Below are positions 8,483-18,020 of a stretch of 21,077 nt of DNA, piece after piece. This stretch comes from Purshia tridentata (lineage: Eukaryota; Streptophyta; Magnoliopsida; Rosales; Rosaceae). The position numbers and the translations under genes were made by a program. The notes under the pieces are model-generated. The model was not told the origin of the DNA. It worked only from the letters and a program-made list of their open reading frames with translations, and made no database searches. Location of the stretch: positions 1 through 21,077 of the forward strand of contig QANT01008538.1 in the NCBI GenBank assembly GCA_003254885.1. Reading direction: 5' to 3'. The stretch's first letter is position 1, and every line of letters starts with the position of its first letter.

Positions 8483-10412
8483 TGTCATGCCCTAACCCTC
8501 GGGCATGTGAAAAACTGTTGAAAACAACTGAAACTGGAAAACTGTTTTCCTGAAACTATGGGCCCTTTTCTGAAACCATGAGCCATGAATATAAAATAAT
8601 CTACCAAAAACAACTATAATTTACAAAAGCACGTTTATAAAACCAAGCTGTAAAACCTTTTACATGAAAATCAAACTGTTAAACCAAGTTCTGAAATGCT
8701 ATTGGTCCCACTGCCTCGTTTTCTCTCCACTGTCTCCTCAGCCTGCTTAACCTGCTTAACCCGCAAAACAAACCCTGCACCCAACCACAGGTGCACCGGG
8801 TTTAAACACAACCCCGTAAGCTCACTAGAGCTCGTATGAGTGAAAACTAACTAGAAACCTCAAATTAAGCTCAATTAAAATAATCAAATAAAGAACCACC
8901 TTAATGCCTCGAATCACAATCAGTTCACAAACCAGAGATCACAATCCTTAACCTGATCACCAAATCCTCTAAACCAAACAATTTCACTGTGATCAGTAAT
9001 ACCTCGATTATCTCAATTTAACCTCTAAATTGAAAATCACCTCGAATTAGTCCACTAGATCCTGACCTAGACTCCAACTAAATTCTCCAACTGGAATTTA
9101 CTAATCCTTGAACAATAACCACTGATCCTTACTTAAAATCCAACTTAATCCTCAATTAATACCCACTGATACTCCAATCTCTTACTTAAACCTTTAACCT
9201 CAAAAACCTTTAAACTGTCGGGATTTCCAATCCTAATTCCATACCCCCTTAACTAGCAAACAGCAACCAATCAAATAAGCACACAAGGCAAGCAAGTAAC
9301 TGAACTGAAACTAAAACTTAATTGATCTTAGGTTCACTCACTGTGACCACACAAAAAGACCGAACTGCCCTTCTTGGCTCCTTTGCTCAGATTCTAAAAT
9401 TCGGCAGCACAACAGCATCGGAAATACAATTCCCGAGCCAAGTGTACCTGCTAAAACCAAACAAACTAACCAACAAGACAAAGTTCACAAACAAGACAAC
9501 CAACTACTAAAACGGGCGGGAACCACTACACACGGTGGCTGGCCGGCCCCGGAAAACAACCACAAGGTCCAAGAAACTCACCCAAACTCACCAGCAGGTT
9601 TGGGTGGTTGGCCCAAGGCCAAAAACCAAGGAAACGGTCGCTGGAACCACCACACGCAGCGAGGCCCACGGTGGTCAACAGCGGTCAACTACACAAAACC
9701 GAAACTCACGTTTAGCTAAAACGAACTACACAGGCACGTAGAGTACGTGGAGGGGACCAAAACTCAAACCTGGGTCGACGGCCAAAAGTGCCCGAAAAAG
9801 GAAGAAAATGGCCGGAAAGCCGCTGGCCTGCTCAACGTCGATCTGCCGTCCACGGCGGTCCAACTGACGATCGGAGCACACCAACACGCTGGGCTCGACA
9901 AGACGAAGAGGTTTGGGCAGGTGGGAGGTCGCGTCATCACCGGAAACGTCGAGATCGCCGTCGAGACGTCGACTGTACACGACCTGGAGCTCGAGTTCTG
10001 GGGTGTTTCAGGAGGATGCGCCACCAAGGGAAGGAGGAGGGGAGAGAGGCAAGCACGGTAAGCCAAAGATCGGCTCCAGCCATAGCCGGACGCGCCCCCA
10101 CACGCCGGCGAAAGCTCTGGCTGAAGGTGAGGCTCGCGAGGAAGAGAGAGATTGCAGGAGACAAGAGAGAAAAAGCTGAAATGAAATCTGGGTTTCTGTG
10201 CCTTTTAAAATCCAACTTTTCCAAAATTACAAACTTGCCCCTCTCTTCACATGTCTGTAACTTCCAAATCGTAGCTCCGTTTAACGAGTGCTACGTGTCT
10301 ACATACTCGTGAGAACGAGACCTTTCCAACAAACCCAAGGTCAATGCGAAAACTTTGCTCAAACTAAAAGTCAACTTTGCCTCCAAATTTTAAAATCAAC
10401 TTTAAATTTAAG
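8483..10412 (-). mobile_element. 3' LTR of a minus-strand, internally deleted element
   Basis: TGTCATGCCCTAACCCTCGG at 8483 matches the LTR end at 3355, with CpG-to-TpG decay. On the minus strand this is the LTR 3' end. It shares the hairpin at 8819, the TTCACTCACTGTG module at 9331, the GC-rich part, the GA-rich run at 10137-10178 and the CTCGTGAGAACGAG module at 10306. It lacks the tandem array and 48-bp block found in 3355-5531. The other end lacks the terminal GGTnnnnnnTTACA and merges into leader-like sequence near 10412. The five bases before it, AGGAT, have no partner I can find. Frames at 9535-9741 and 9788-10312 are not genes. Confidence 0.75.
8635..8642 (-). promoter_or_regulatory. 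LTR TATA box (minus strand)
   Basis: TTATAAAA on the plus strand reads TTTTATAA on the sense strand, about 150 bp before the LTR 3' end. Equivalent sites occur at 11211-11218 and 17207-17215, so it is conserved within the family and probably sets the U3/R boundary. Confidence 0.5.
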
Positions 10413-11104
10413 TAGCCTGCCTTGCCACAACCTTTGACGATTCCTGAGTCTACTTTTTCTTGAACTTCCACCACGCTTTCGCTGCACAACCCTGAACAAG
10501 GTCGAAAACCAACGACAACTGACGAGTACACTGGTCAAAAGTGACCTAAAACTCGCGAAAAAGCACCAAAGTAAACCCTGAACGTCTGTAAGTCAACAAG
10601 CCTAGGTCCCACCTAGCTACTTCCTCAGTAACTCCTCTACCTTGTAAGTTAACTCACTAGGGTGAAACTGTTCAACCCACTAAGTTCTCTTTTTCCAAAC
10701 CTTAACCAAACTAACTCTGTTCTCACTGAACAACCTTACCAACTGTCAACTTCCCTTAACTAACTTCCAACTTTTCCAAGCTTTCTGAAGAGCAGGAGAG
10801 ACGATGGCAGTGCAAGGGACACATCTGAAAACTTTCTCAAACCCTTTCATGGCTCACACCAAAACACTTTTTTGAAAATACTTTGGAAATTCAAATCTTT
10901 TGTCAAACTGCTTTTACTGAAACTGTAGTTTTTCCAAACTTTCTTTCCTCTGTAACATCACCTTTCCAGCTCCAGGCGGTGTGGGTTCACTCACTTCACC
11001 TCACCTGGTAGCTTGTCACTGCCCCGCAGCCGCCCACTTCAGGGTCTTAGTCCATGGCTCTTGCAATCCACACACTTCCGGCCGGTCTAGCTCTGATACC
11101 AAAC
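10413..11104 (-). mobile_element. Residual internal region (5' leader) between two LTRs
   Basis: This lies between the LTR at 8483-10412 and the LTR starting at 11105. Reading on the minus strand it begins GTT, then the primer site, then a leader with GCAAGAGCCATGG near 11051-11063, as usual in long-LTR Gypsy elements. No frame of useful length and no gag, protease or polymerase motif is seen. At about 690 bp it is far shorter than the 5 kb or so of an autonomous element. It is either a large internal deletion or a non-autonomous element. Confidence 0.65.
11090..11101 (-). other. Primer binding site, initiator-Met tRNA (minus strand)
   Basis: GCTCTGATACCA on the plus strand is the exact reverse complement of TGGTATCAGAGC. 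It lies three bases (AAC) from the LTR boundary at 11105, the expected spacing. This site fixes the orientation of the whole LTR family: sense strand minus for copies starting TGTCACGCCCC on the plus strand. Confidence 0.92.
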
Positions 11105-12034
11105 TGACACGCCCCGACCCTCGAGCACGTGACTAAAAACTTTTCCCTGCAACTGTGAGCCATGAATATAAAATAATTTCCTGAAAACAACTGTGAGTTA
11201 CAAACCACGTTTATAAAAACAAGCTGTAATGCTTTTACATAAAAATCAACTATAAAACAACTTTCTGAAACACTACTGGTCCCACTGCCTCGTCTTCTCT
11301 CCACCGCCTCCTCAGCTTGCTCAACCTGCAAAACCAAAACCCTGCACCCAACCATAGGTGCACCAGGTTTACACACAAACCCGGTAAGCTCACTAGAGCT
11401 CGTATGAGTGAAACTACTGTAAACCTCAAATTAAACTCAATCAAAATAATCAATTGCAATCCATCTTAATGCCTCAAGCACAGTCAAACCACAAACCAGA
11501 AATCATAAACCTTAACTTGATCACCAAATCCTCTAAACTGATCAAATCCACTGTGATCCTTAATCCCTCAAATATCCTCAATTTAACCTCTAACTGAAAG
11601 ATCACCTCGAACAATCCACAAGATCCTTGCTTGGGATTCCATTAGATCCTTCAACTAGAATTCGCTAATCCTCAAACAATAATCACTGATCCTTACCTAG
11701 AATCCAACTTAATCCTCAAATAATACCCACTGATACTCCAATCTCTTACTTAAACCTTTAACCTCAAATAACCTTTAAACTGTCAGGAATTCCAATCCTA
11801 ATTCCGTACCCATAACTAGCAAATAGCAACCAATCAAATAAGCACACAAGGCAAGCGACTGAACTGAAACTGAAAATTAATTGATCTTAGGTTCACTCAC
11901 AAAGTCAAAAACTCAACAACCAAATCACCAATTAAATAAAACCAAAACGTCTCTAAGTGAGGGCAAATTGGTAAATTTACCTCAAAGACTTTAAATGGCT
12001 ATCCAACGAGGAAAACTAGGGACGGGTCGTAACA
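11105..12034 (-). mobile_element. 5' LTR of the minus-strand element, internally shortened
   Basis: TGACACGCCCCGACCC at 11105 is next to the primer site. Up to GGTTCACTCAC at about 11900 it tracks 8483-9340. It then jumps, through about 35 bp, to the tail CTAAGTGAGGGCAAATTGG...GGGACGGGTCGTAACA ending at 12034, the same tail as at 955-1051. The GC-rich middle of the LTR is missing. Its two LTR partners thus end in different 5' modules. It has a TATA box at 11211-11218 (minus) and a hairpin at 11388. The minus-strand frame at 11047-11376 crosses the LTR end and is not a gene. Confidence 0.75.
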
Positions 12035-12381
12035 ACATTTAAAACACAAAACTATGAGATAAAACTCAATGAGTGGACAAAAATAATTTAAACAATCCTT
12101 TGTTCAACATAAGTATAATAACATAAAACTTGTCTTTCAAATTCCCTAGTTTCAAAAACCAATTCGCAAAATCATAATATCAAACCATCAATTCCGGGTC
12201 CCACCGTCATAAATCCAAAACCTTCATAATTATACAATGTATAAATTTAGAAAAACTAGATATGCATATACGATTCCAAATATTTATAAGAGTTTGAACA
12301 TTAAAAATAAGTAGTAGCAGTACCAGACATTTACCAATATATCAAAATACTTAAAAGTCTCACCGTAGTACCCATAAACTC

Positions 12382-12540
12382 TCTATCAATACGTACACGT
12401 GGGCCAAGTACGTGTACATAGATATGGCTAACCTTTATCAATACGCGAACACACAATGGTTCGCATAGATCCCAACTTTATCAATACGCAAACACACAAT
12501 GGTTCGCATAGATTCCAACTTTATCAATACGCGCGTAGAT
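12382..12540. repeat. Tandem array, 43-bp unit
   Basis: TTTATCAATACG recurs at 12434, 12477 and 12520 (period 43). A diverged copy starts at 12382, 52 bp earlier. Units carry CACACAATGGTTCGCATAGAT. The array is 12 bp from the 48-bp block, the same relative position as the arrays at 3812, 16051 and 20761, but the unit sequence and length differ. Confidence 0.85.
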
Positions 12541-12551
12541 AGTGCACCAAG

Positions 12552-12599
12552 ACACACGGCCCAAAGCCTAAATGTGTGAACCGATGGGTCCCAAAGACC
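12552..12599. promoter_or_regulatory. 48-bp conserved LTR block, copy B
   Basis: Same first 15 and last 13 bases as copy A, different middle, length 48 bp. It directly follows the 43-bp array and precedes CGGGTACTG, as in other copies. Confidence 0.6.
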
Positions 12600-13847
12600 T
12601 ATAACCAGCCATTTACTCCCGGGTACTGTCCAGTGGTTTCAAAACCATAAACCAATATATCTGCAAACATATTACATATACATTTTCAAAATATCATAAG
12701 ATAAATATTTGCGAATAAAAGAGTTAATCAATCAAACCACAATTTCAATGGATACTTAAATAAATTCAAAACAAATCTTAAAACATTTAAAAGACAAACT
12801 TTGAAACCAAAAATCCACTCACAAACTTAGCGAGCAAAACGTAAGCTTCGCCGATCATCCAACTAGCGGCCAACACCCAAAACTTCCCCGAAAACACTTC
12901 TGATCGGCCTGTACAAACACGTAAGGTCCAAGTTGGTTCCCAAAAGCCTTAAAATAAGGAAAAGAACATTTTTGGTCACTGGCCGGTCCAGCACAGCCGC
13001 ACGTGGCCGCGCCGGCGGCGGTCAACGATGGCAGCCACCGGAAAGTTGACTTTTCCTGCGACCAACCCAGAAAATAAAATTGACCATACCAAATTGACGG
13101 GCTCAACGAGAGGAACAACTTTGTCAACTGGGACGAGTCCAAAAAGTGGCCGTAAGTGACCGGAAAACCCCAATTTCGGTCTGAAATTTCTGTCCATGAT
13201 CTGAAAATTCAAACCTACACGAAAAATTACAAATCAAATATGGTTGGAAAGCTTGAAACTTGAGGATTTCAGAAAGGTAAGAATCAGACCAAACCGAGGT
13301 CAGACGAAGTAGGAATTTGGATTTGAAATTCACGATAGCCGAAATTTCCAAGGCTCGATTCGTCGTCCACAGTGGTCCGATCGGGGCGATTTGGATATGG
13401 ATGGAAAGAGGACGAAGAGACGAACAAAACCCAACCAACCAGAAGTCCAGAAGACGCTGCACGCGCTTTCACGCGCTGCTGGAATGTGCGACAGCGATTC
13501 TGATCGCCAGACACTAATCAAGCGTGAAATTTTGATTTTTCTTCCGAAAAATGAACTCATTTTTCCTATTTATATTTTCCCCTTCAAACTTCAAACTCGC
13601 ATAACTCTTAAACCGTAACTCCAAATTACGAGCCGTTTCTTCCTACGTGCTCGTGAGGTCGAGACCTTTCCAACAAACCCAAAGTCAACACGAAAACCTT
13701 GGCCGAACAAAAAGTCAACTTTTTGCCCAACTTTAAAAGTCAAATTTTAAAATTTGAAGACCTCCAAAACGATTTTACTTTTTTAGTAAAATCCCGAAAA
13801 CCTTTAAAAACTTTTCAAACCCACTTTTGAAGGTAAGGGGTGTTACA

Positions 13848-14487
13848 GTTTGGCCTCGGGCCAACCACCCGAGCTTGTGGGTGAGTTAGGGTGAGCTTCT
13901 TGACCTTTCGTGTGCTTTCCGAGGGTCGGACAGCCACCGTGCGTGGTGGTTCCCACCGTTTCGGTTGTTTGTTGGCTTGGTTAGCGGATTGTTTGTGAAC
14001 TCTGTTATTGTTGCTTGGTTTGTCTGGTCTTAACAGGTACTCGGCACGGGAATTTGTATTTCCGATGCCGTTATGTTGCCGGATTTTGGAATCCGAGCAA
14101 AAGAGCCACGAAGGACACGAAGGGCAGGTCGGTCTTTTCGCGCAGTCACTGTGAGTGAACCTAGGATCCTTTAACTGTCAATTAGTTAGTTACTTTGCTG
14201 TTTTGAGTGCTTGGTTGTTTGGTTGCTGGTACTAGTTAAGAGGGGTACGGAATTAGGAATGGAATTTCCGAGGATTTAAAGGATTGATTGAGGACTAAGT
14301 AAGAATTTAGTGGTTTGTTGAGGACCGGTGAGTCTAGGTGGAGACTTTTGTTAGGATTGGGATTCCCGGGGGTTTTAAGATTATTGCTTTTCAAAGTGAT
14401 TTAGTGTGGATTTTGGTTTTGGAAACTGATTTTGAGAACTCAGTTTATTTTTGGTTAAAGATAAAGATTTGATTTTACTTATCAATT
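13848..14487 (+). mobile_element. Plus-strand LTR fragment ending at an N
   Basis: Matches 15124-15787: TTTGGCCTCGGGCCAACNACCC, then CAGCCACCGTGC, GGTACTCGGCACGGGAATT, TTACTTATCNATT. It is the middle of the same LTR family on the opposite strand to its left neighbours. It starts abruptly after the LTR end at 13847 and stops at the N at 14488, where the sequence jumps back to an earlier part of the LTR. This gives a direct repeat of about 640 bp with the following copy. It could be a truncated second copy or an assembly join. Confidence 0.7.
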
Positions 14488-15978
14488 NGGACGTGTGAAG
14501 AGAAGGACACATTGGTAATTTTGGAAAAGTGGGATTTTAAATAGGGGGCACAGAACCCCAGAAATCAAACAGCTCTTTTCTCTCTCCTCTCTCCCGAAAC
14601 TTCCCTCTCTCACGCGAGTCACTTTCCAGCCGCGCCTTTCGTTGGCGCGTGGGGGCGCGTCCGGCGGCGGGCCGGCCTGGTCTTTGGCTCGCCATGCTCG
14701 CGCCGCCTCCCTCTTCCTTCCCATGGTGGCGGCTCCCCGTGAAACAGCCCGGAAAGTGGAGAATCGCGCGTGCACAGTCGGCGTCGGCGGCGATCTCGGC
14801 GTTTCCGGCGACGATGAGGCTCAGCGACCACCCAGATCTCTTCCTCTCGTCGAGCCCAGCGTGTTGGTGGGTTCGATTTCACCGTGGGACCGCCGTGGGC
14901 GGCGGATCGGAGCTAGGTGTGCCGCCGGCTTTTCCGGCGAGTTTCGTCAGTTTCCGGCCACTTTTGGCCGTCGACCCAGGTTCGAGTTTTGATCCCCTCG
15001 ATCTCCTCTACGTGCCTGTGTAATTTGTTTTAGCTAAACGCGAGTTTCGTTTTTGACAGTTGACCGCTCGTTGACCGCTGTGGGGTTCGCTGCGTGTGAC
15101 GGTTCCAGCGACCGTTCCTTGGTTTTTGGCCTCGGGCCAACTACCCGAGCTGGTGGGTGAGTTTGGGTGAGTTCTCGGACTTTCCGCGTGGTTTCCGAGG
15201 GTCGGGCAGCCACCGTGCATGGTGGTTCCCGCACGTTTTTGTGATTGTTTGGCTTGTTTGTGAACTCTGGTTTATTGCTTGGACTGTCTGGTCTTAACAG
15301 GTACGTGCGGCTTGGGAAATTGTATTCCCGATGCCGTTATGCTGCCGGATTTTAGAATCCGAGCAAAGGAGCCACGAAGGACACGAAGGGCAGTTCGGTA
15401 TTTCGCACGGTCACAGTGAGTGAACCCAGGACCCTTTAATCCTCAGTTTAGTTAATTATTTGGTTACTTGTATGCTTGTTTGTTTTGATTGCTGTTTGCT
15501 AGTTAAGGGAAGTTACGAAATTAGGATTTGGATTACCGGTAAATTAAGGAATATTTGAGGTTATAGAATTAAGAAATGTTTGGAGCTTTAGAGAGGGCTA
15601 AGTAAGGATCAGTGGTGGTGTTTGAGGATTAATGAATTCAGGTGGAGATTTTGATTAGGATTGGGATTCTCGGGGGTTTAAAGTTATGGTTTTTTTAAGG
15701 TGATTTAGTATGGATTTGGTTTTGGAAACTGATTTGAGAATTCAGTTTATTCTCGGATGAAATTAAAGATTTGGTTTTACTTATCCATTTTTGATGACGT
15801 TGGTTCTTTAAGAAATGATTTAATATTAAGTTTGAGTTTTGGTTTCGATGGATGTTCTGTTATATCCAAAAAGGTTTTGAAAATGGTTTTCGGTGATTTG
15901 AAATGGAAATATCATTTTCGGATTGGTACGGTTTTCAAAGCACCCAGTTGGTACTCGTTCAGCTTCTCAGGTTACACA

Positions 15979-16026
15979 GGTCTTTGGGACCCATCACGGC
16001 ACACACATAGGCTTTGGGCCGTGTGT
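15979..16026. promoter_or_regulatory. 48-bp conserved LTR block, copy D (reverse)
   Basis: Reads GGTCTTTGGGACC first and CTTTGGGCCGTGTGT last. Its reverse complement is identical over all 48 bp to copy C at 20915-20962, although the two LTRs have different ends. In LTR sense it lies about 1.2 kb upstream of the TATA box. Confidence 0.62.
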
Positions 16027-16050
16027 CGGGATGCTTTGCCCTTTGGGGGC

Positions 16051-16233
16051 GGCCCTGCGTGCACGTACGGCAGTTGTTGGCCCTGCATGTGTATGACAGA
16101 CCCTGGCTCTGCACATGTACGGCAGGATATTGGCCCTGCATGCGTACGGCAGGTCGTAGGCCCTGTGCATGTACGGCAGGATATTGGCCCTGCATGCGTA
16201 CGGCAGGTTGTGAGCCCTGCGCATGTGCGGCAA
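16051..16233. repeat. Tandem array, 27-bp unit, about 7 copies
   Basis: GGCCCTGCATGCGTACGGCAGG-type units start at 16051, 16079, 16105, 16132, 16159, 16186 and 16213 (periods 26-28, mostly 27). Each unit contains CCTGC and GCAGG as arms of a small hairpin, for example 16135-16139 with 16149-16153. It is the reverse complement of the array at 20761-20888. Confidence 0.9.
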
Positions 16234-17021
16234 GTTAGTTGGATGCGGATTGGGTGATAAATTTACTTATCTTGTCAGCTTGTAATTGTTCTTGAGAATT
16301 ATCGATTTCAGTTCTAAATTGCTATTTTGGGAACTTGACTAGTTTTATTGAATTATCAGAGTTTTCAGTTTTGGTTTTATAAAGTGAGACTTGATCAGCT
16401 TTACTGTTTTCTAAAGGAGTTTGCAAAATGGATTTCAAACGCGGGTTTCTACAAAGAGTTTTCAATGAAATTTATAAAATGCTTTTAAAGCTAGGGGAAT
16501 CTCAAAGGGTGACAGTGAGGCGTTGAGAAACTTTGAATTTAAAGGTTTAGGCGAGAGTTGATTACTGGGGTTTGAATGATAGAGGTTATGTGAGATCAAG
16601 GGTTTAAATGAGGGTTGTTTCTAAGTTATTGGGGAAGTTAGTTGATTTCTAAGTTTGAGCTTAAGGTGTAACTTGAGGAATCTATTTGAGGATAGTGGAA
16701 AGATTAATTGAGGTTTAAATTGGTTCAGAATGGATATCAAGGATTTTAAGGTTATTGGAGAATCTAGTGAGATTCTAAGTCAGGATCTTGTGATGTAATT
16801 CGAGGTGATTTCCAGTTAGGGGATCAATTGAGGATGTTTGAGGGATTTAAGGATTACAGTGGAATTGGATTGGTTAGAGGATCGGTGACCAGGATAATGA
16901 TCATGAGTTATGATTTGAGGTTTGACTGTGATTTGAGGCTTGAGAAGGATTGCGAATTTGATGATTTTACTGATTATTTTATTTGAGTTATTTTGAGGTT
17001 TCAGTTAGATTTCACTCACAC

Positions 17022-17080
17022 GAGCTCTAGTGAGCTTACCGGGTTTGTGTGTAAACCCGGTGCACCTGTGGTTGGGTGCA
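17022..17080 (+). promoter_or_regulatory. Cluster of three hairpins upstream of the LTR TATA box
   Basis: Three adjacent inverted repeats: AGCTC-TAGT-GAGCT; ACCGGGTTT (17038-17046), loop GTGTGT, AAACCCGGT (17053-17061), a perfect 9-bp stem; and TGCACC (17061) with GGTGCA ending at 17080. Related copies at 3580-3640, 8777-8840 and 11342-11405 keep the first hairpin and, more weakly, the others. The cluster lies about 130 bp upstream of the TATA box. A role in transcription, or later in RNA folding, is inference. Confidence 0.5.
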
Positions 17081-17206
17081 GGGTTTCGGTTTTGCAGGTT
17101 GAGCAAGCTGAGGAGGCAGTGGAGAGAAGACGAGGCAGTGGGACTAGCAGTGCTTCAGAAACTTGTTTTACCGTTTGATTTTTATGTACAAGGTTTTACA
17201 GCTTGT

Positions 17207-17215
17207 TTTTATAAA
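17207..17215 (+). promoter_or_regulatory. LTR TATA box
   Basis: TTTTATAAA within CTTGTTTTTATAAACATG, conserved at the matching place in the LTRs at 8483 and 11105. The LTR ends about 140 bp downstream, so R plus U5 would be only about 110 bp and U3 over 2 kb. Confidence 0.5.
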
Positions 17216-17372
17216 CATGTTTTTTTTGTAAACTTACAGTTATTTTCAGGAAATTATTTTATATTCATGGCTCACAGTTTCAGAAACAGGGCCCACAGGA
17301 ACAGTTATCAGTTTTCAGCAGTTTAGGCACGTGCCCGAGGGTCGGGGCGTGTCAAAAAATCCAGTTGATTCG

Positions 17373-17574
17373 AGGAAGGAGATGGCTGGAATCGAGCTTG
17401 GAATTTCGCAGTGGAGCTGGGTTTTCCAAGCTCTTCTTTGCACGTGGAAGCGGCGACTGACAGGGAGGAGGGCAGGAAGGAGATGGCCGGAATCGAGCTT
17501 GGAATTTCGCAGTGGAGCTGGGTTTTCCAAGCTCTTCTCTGCACGTGGAAGCGGCGACTGACAGGGAGGAGGGC
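17373..17574. repeat. Direct tandem duplication, 101 bp x 2
   Basis: Unit 1 is 17373-17473 and unit 2 is 17474-17574, beginning AGGAAGGAGATGGC. Only a couple of differences are seen (for example CTGG/CCGG and TTCTTTGC/TTCTCTGC), so the duplication is recent compared with its surroundings. Confidence 0.92.
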
Positions 17575-18020
17575 TCGGACGAGATGGCTAGAGCCTGTGG
17601 AAGGTTTCCTGCCAGTTCCCGCTGCCTGGCGACGCCAGAGGTGGCCGGAGCTGAGGGCTCTGGTCGCACGCAGGTGAGAGGAAAGGAGAGAGAGGAGAGA
17701 GAAGAGAGAGGACTGGGTCGTCGGGAGGAGGGCCTGGGGTAGCTGGCCGGCGGCTGGGGGTGTCGCCGGTGGGTCTGGGTGGCTGGAAATCGGCTAGGGT
17801 GTTGCGCGCAGGGGAGAGGAGGAGGAGAAGGTGGTGTGCGGGTCTGGGGCTGTCTACGCATGAGAGGGATAAAAAGGAGAGAGAAATTTCTAAAAATTTC
17901 TGAAATTAAAATCCACTTCACCAAATTTACAAGTTTGCCCCTCACTTTAAACGTCCGTAACTTCTAAACTGTAGCTCTGTTTGAAACGTTCTTCGTGTCT
18001 ACGAACTCGTGGAGTCGAGA
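17373..18020 (-). mobile_element. Minus-strand LTR fragment with internal tandem duplication
   Basis: The right part (17860-18020) matches 5215-5345: AATTTACAAGTTTGCCCCTC, CGTAACTTCTAAACTGTAGCTCTGTTTGA, and TACGAACTCGTGGAGTCGAGA. A GA-rich run lies at 17675-17725 as in the relatives. It is therefore the 5' U3 part of a related LTR, read on the minus strand. It stops at 18020, where Copia coding sequence begins. The left part (17373-17574) is a 101-bp duplication that I cannot match elsewhere in the window. The minus-strand 197-codon frame at 17352-17945 is Pro/Ser-rich, crosses these units and is judged non-genic. Confidence 0.65.

Larger units (their letters stand above)
12035..13847 (-). 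mobile_element. Minus-strand LTR lacking its 3' end
   Basis: Ends GGTAAGGGGTGTTACA at 13847, so the sense start is TGTAACACCCC. Order on the plus strand: ATGAG...AACTCAATGAGTGGACA (12054, like 7125 and 20467), a 43-bp tandem array (12382-12540), the 48-bp block (12552-12599), then 12815-13675, closely similar to 50-890. The usual TG end on the left is missing; the sequence begins directly after another LTR at 12034. It is the third LTR type in the window, linking parts of the 6739/20079 family with parts of the 1-1051 copy. Frames at 12855-13142, 13124-13462 and others are not genes. Confidence 0.72.
14489..17354 (+). mobile_element. Long LTR, plus strand, missing its first ~200 bp
   Basis: Plus-strand copy of the family at 3355 and 8483. 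Order: ACGTGTGAAGAGAAGG with GTAATTTTGGAAAAG (14490), CT-rich run (14572-14611), GC-rich part (14630-14990), TTGGCCTCGGGCC (15124), GTGAGTGAACC (15416), the 48-bp block (15979-16026), 27-bp tandem array (16051-16233), three hairpins (17022-17080), a TATA box (17207) and the end CGAGGGTCGGGGCGTGTCA at 17354. No primer site follows, so it is a solo or 3' LTR. The start is lost at the N at 14488. The 166-codon frame at 15757-16257 is produced mostly by the tandem array and is not a gene. Confidence 0.8.

Noticed and set aside
9788..10312. 174-codon plus-strand open frame rich in Arg
   Set aside because: It is antisense to the LTR in a GC-rich part, and the other LTR copies do not keep it open.
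11090..11101. Possible tRNA gene fragment
   Set aside because: Only the 12 bases of the primer site match a Met tRNA; there are no arms or promoter boxes around it.
8483..13847. One element with AGGAT duplication spanning all minus-strand LTRs
   Set aside because: AGGAT occurs at 8478-8482 but not after 10412, 12034 or 13847, so a single insertion event is not supported.
16051..16233. CRISPR-like array of 27-bp repeats
   Set aside because: The units are contiguous with no spacers, the window is a plant genome, and no cas gene exists. It is an ordinary tandem array.
15757..16257. 166-codon plus-strand open frame
   Set aside because: Its C-terminal third is translated from the 27-bp tandem array (27 bp is a multiple of three, so no stops arise). 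It lies inside an LTR and has no counterpart in other copies.
17352..17945. 197-codon minus-strand open frame, Pro/Ser-rich
   Set aside because: It crosses the LTR end, the 101-bp duplication and a GA-rich run. GC-rich composition explains the lack of stops, and no domain is seen.
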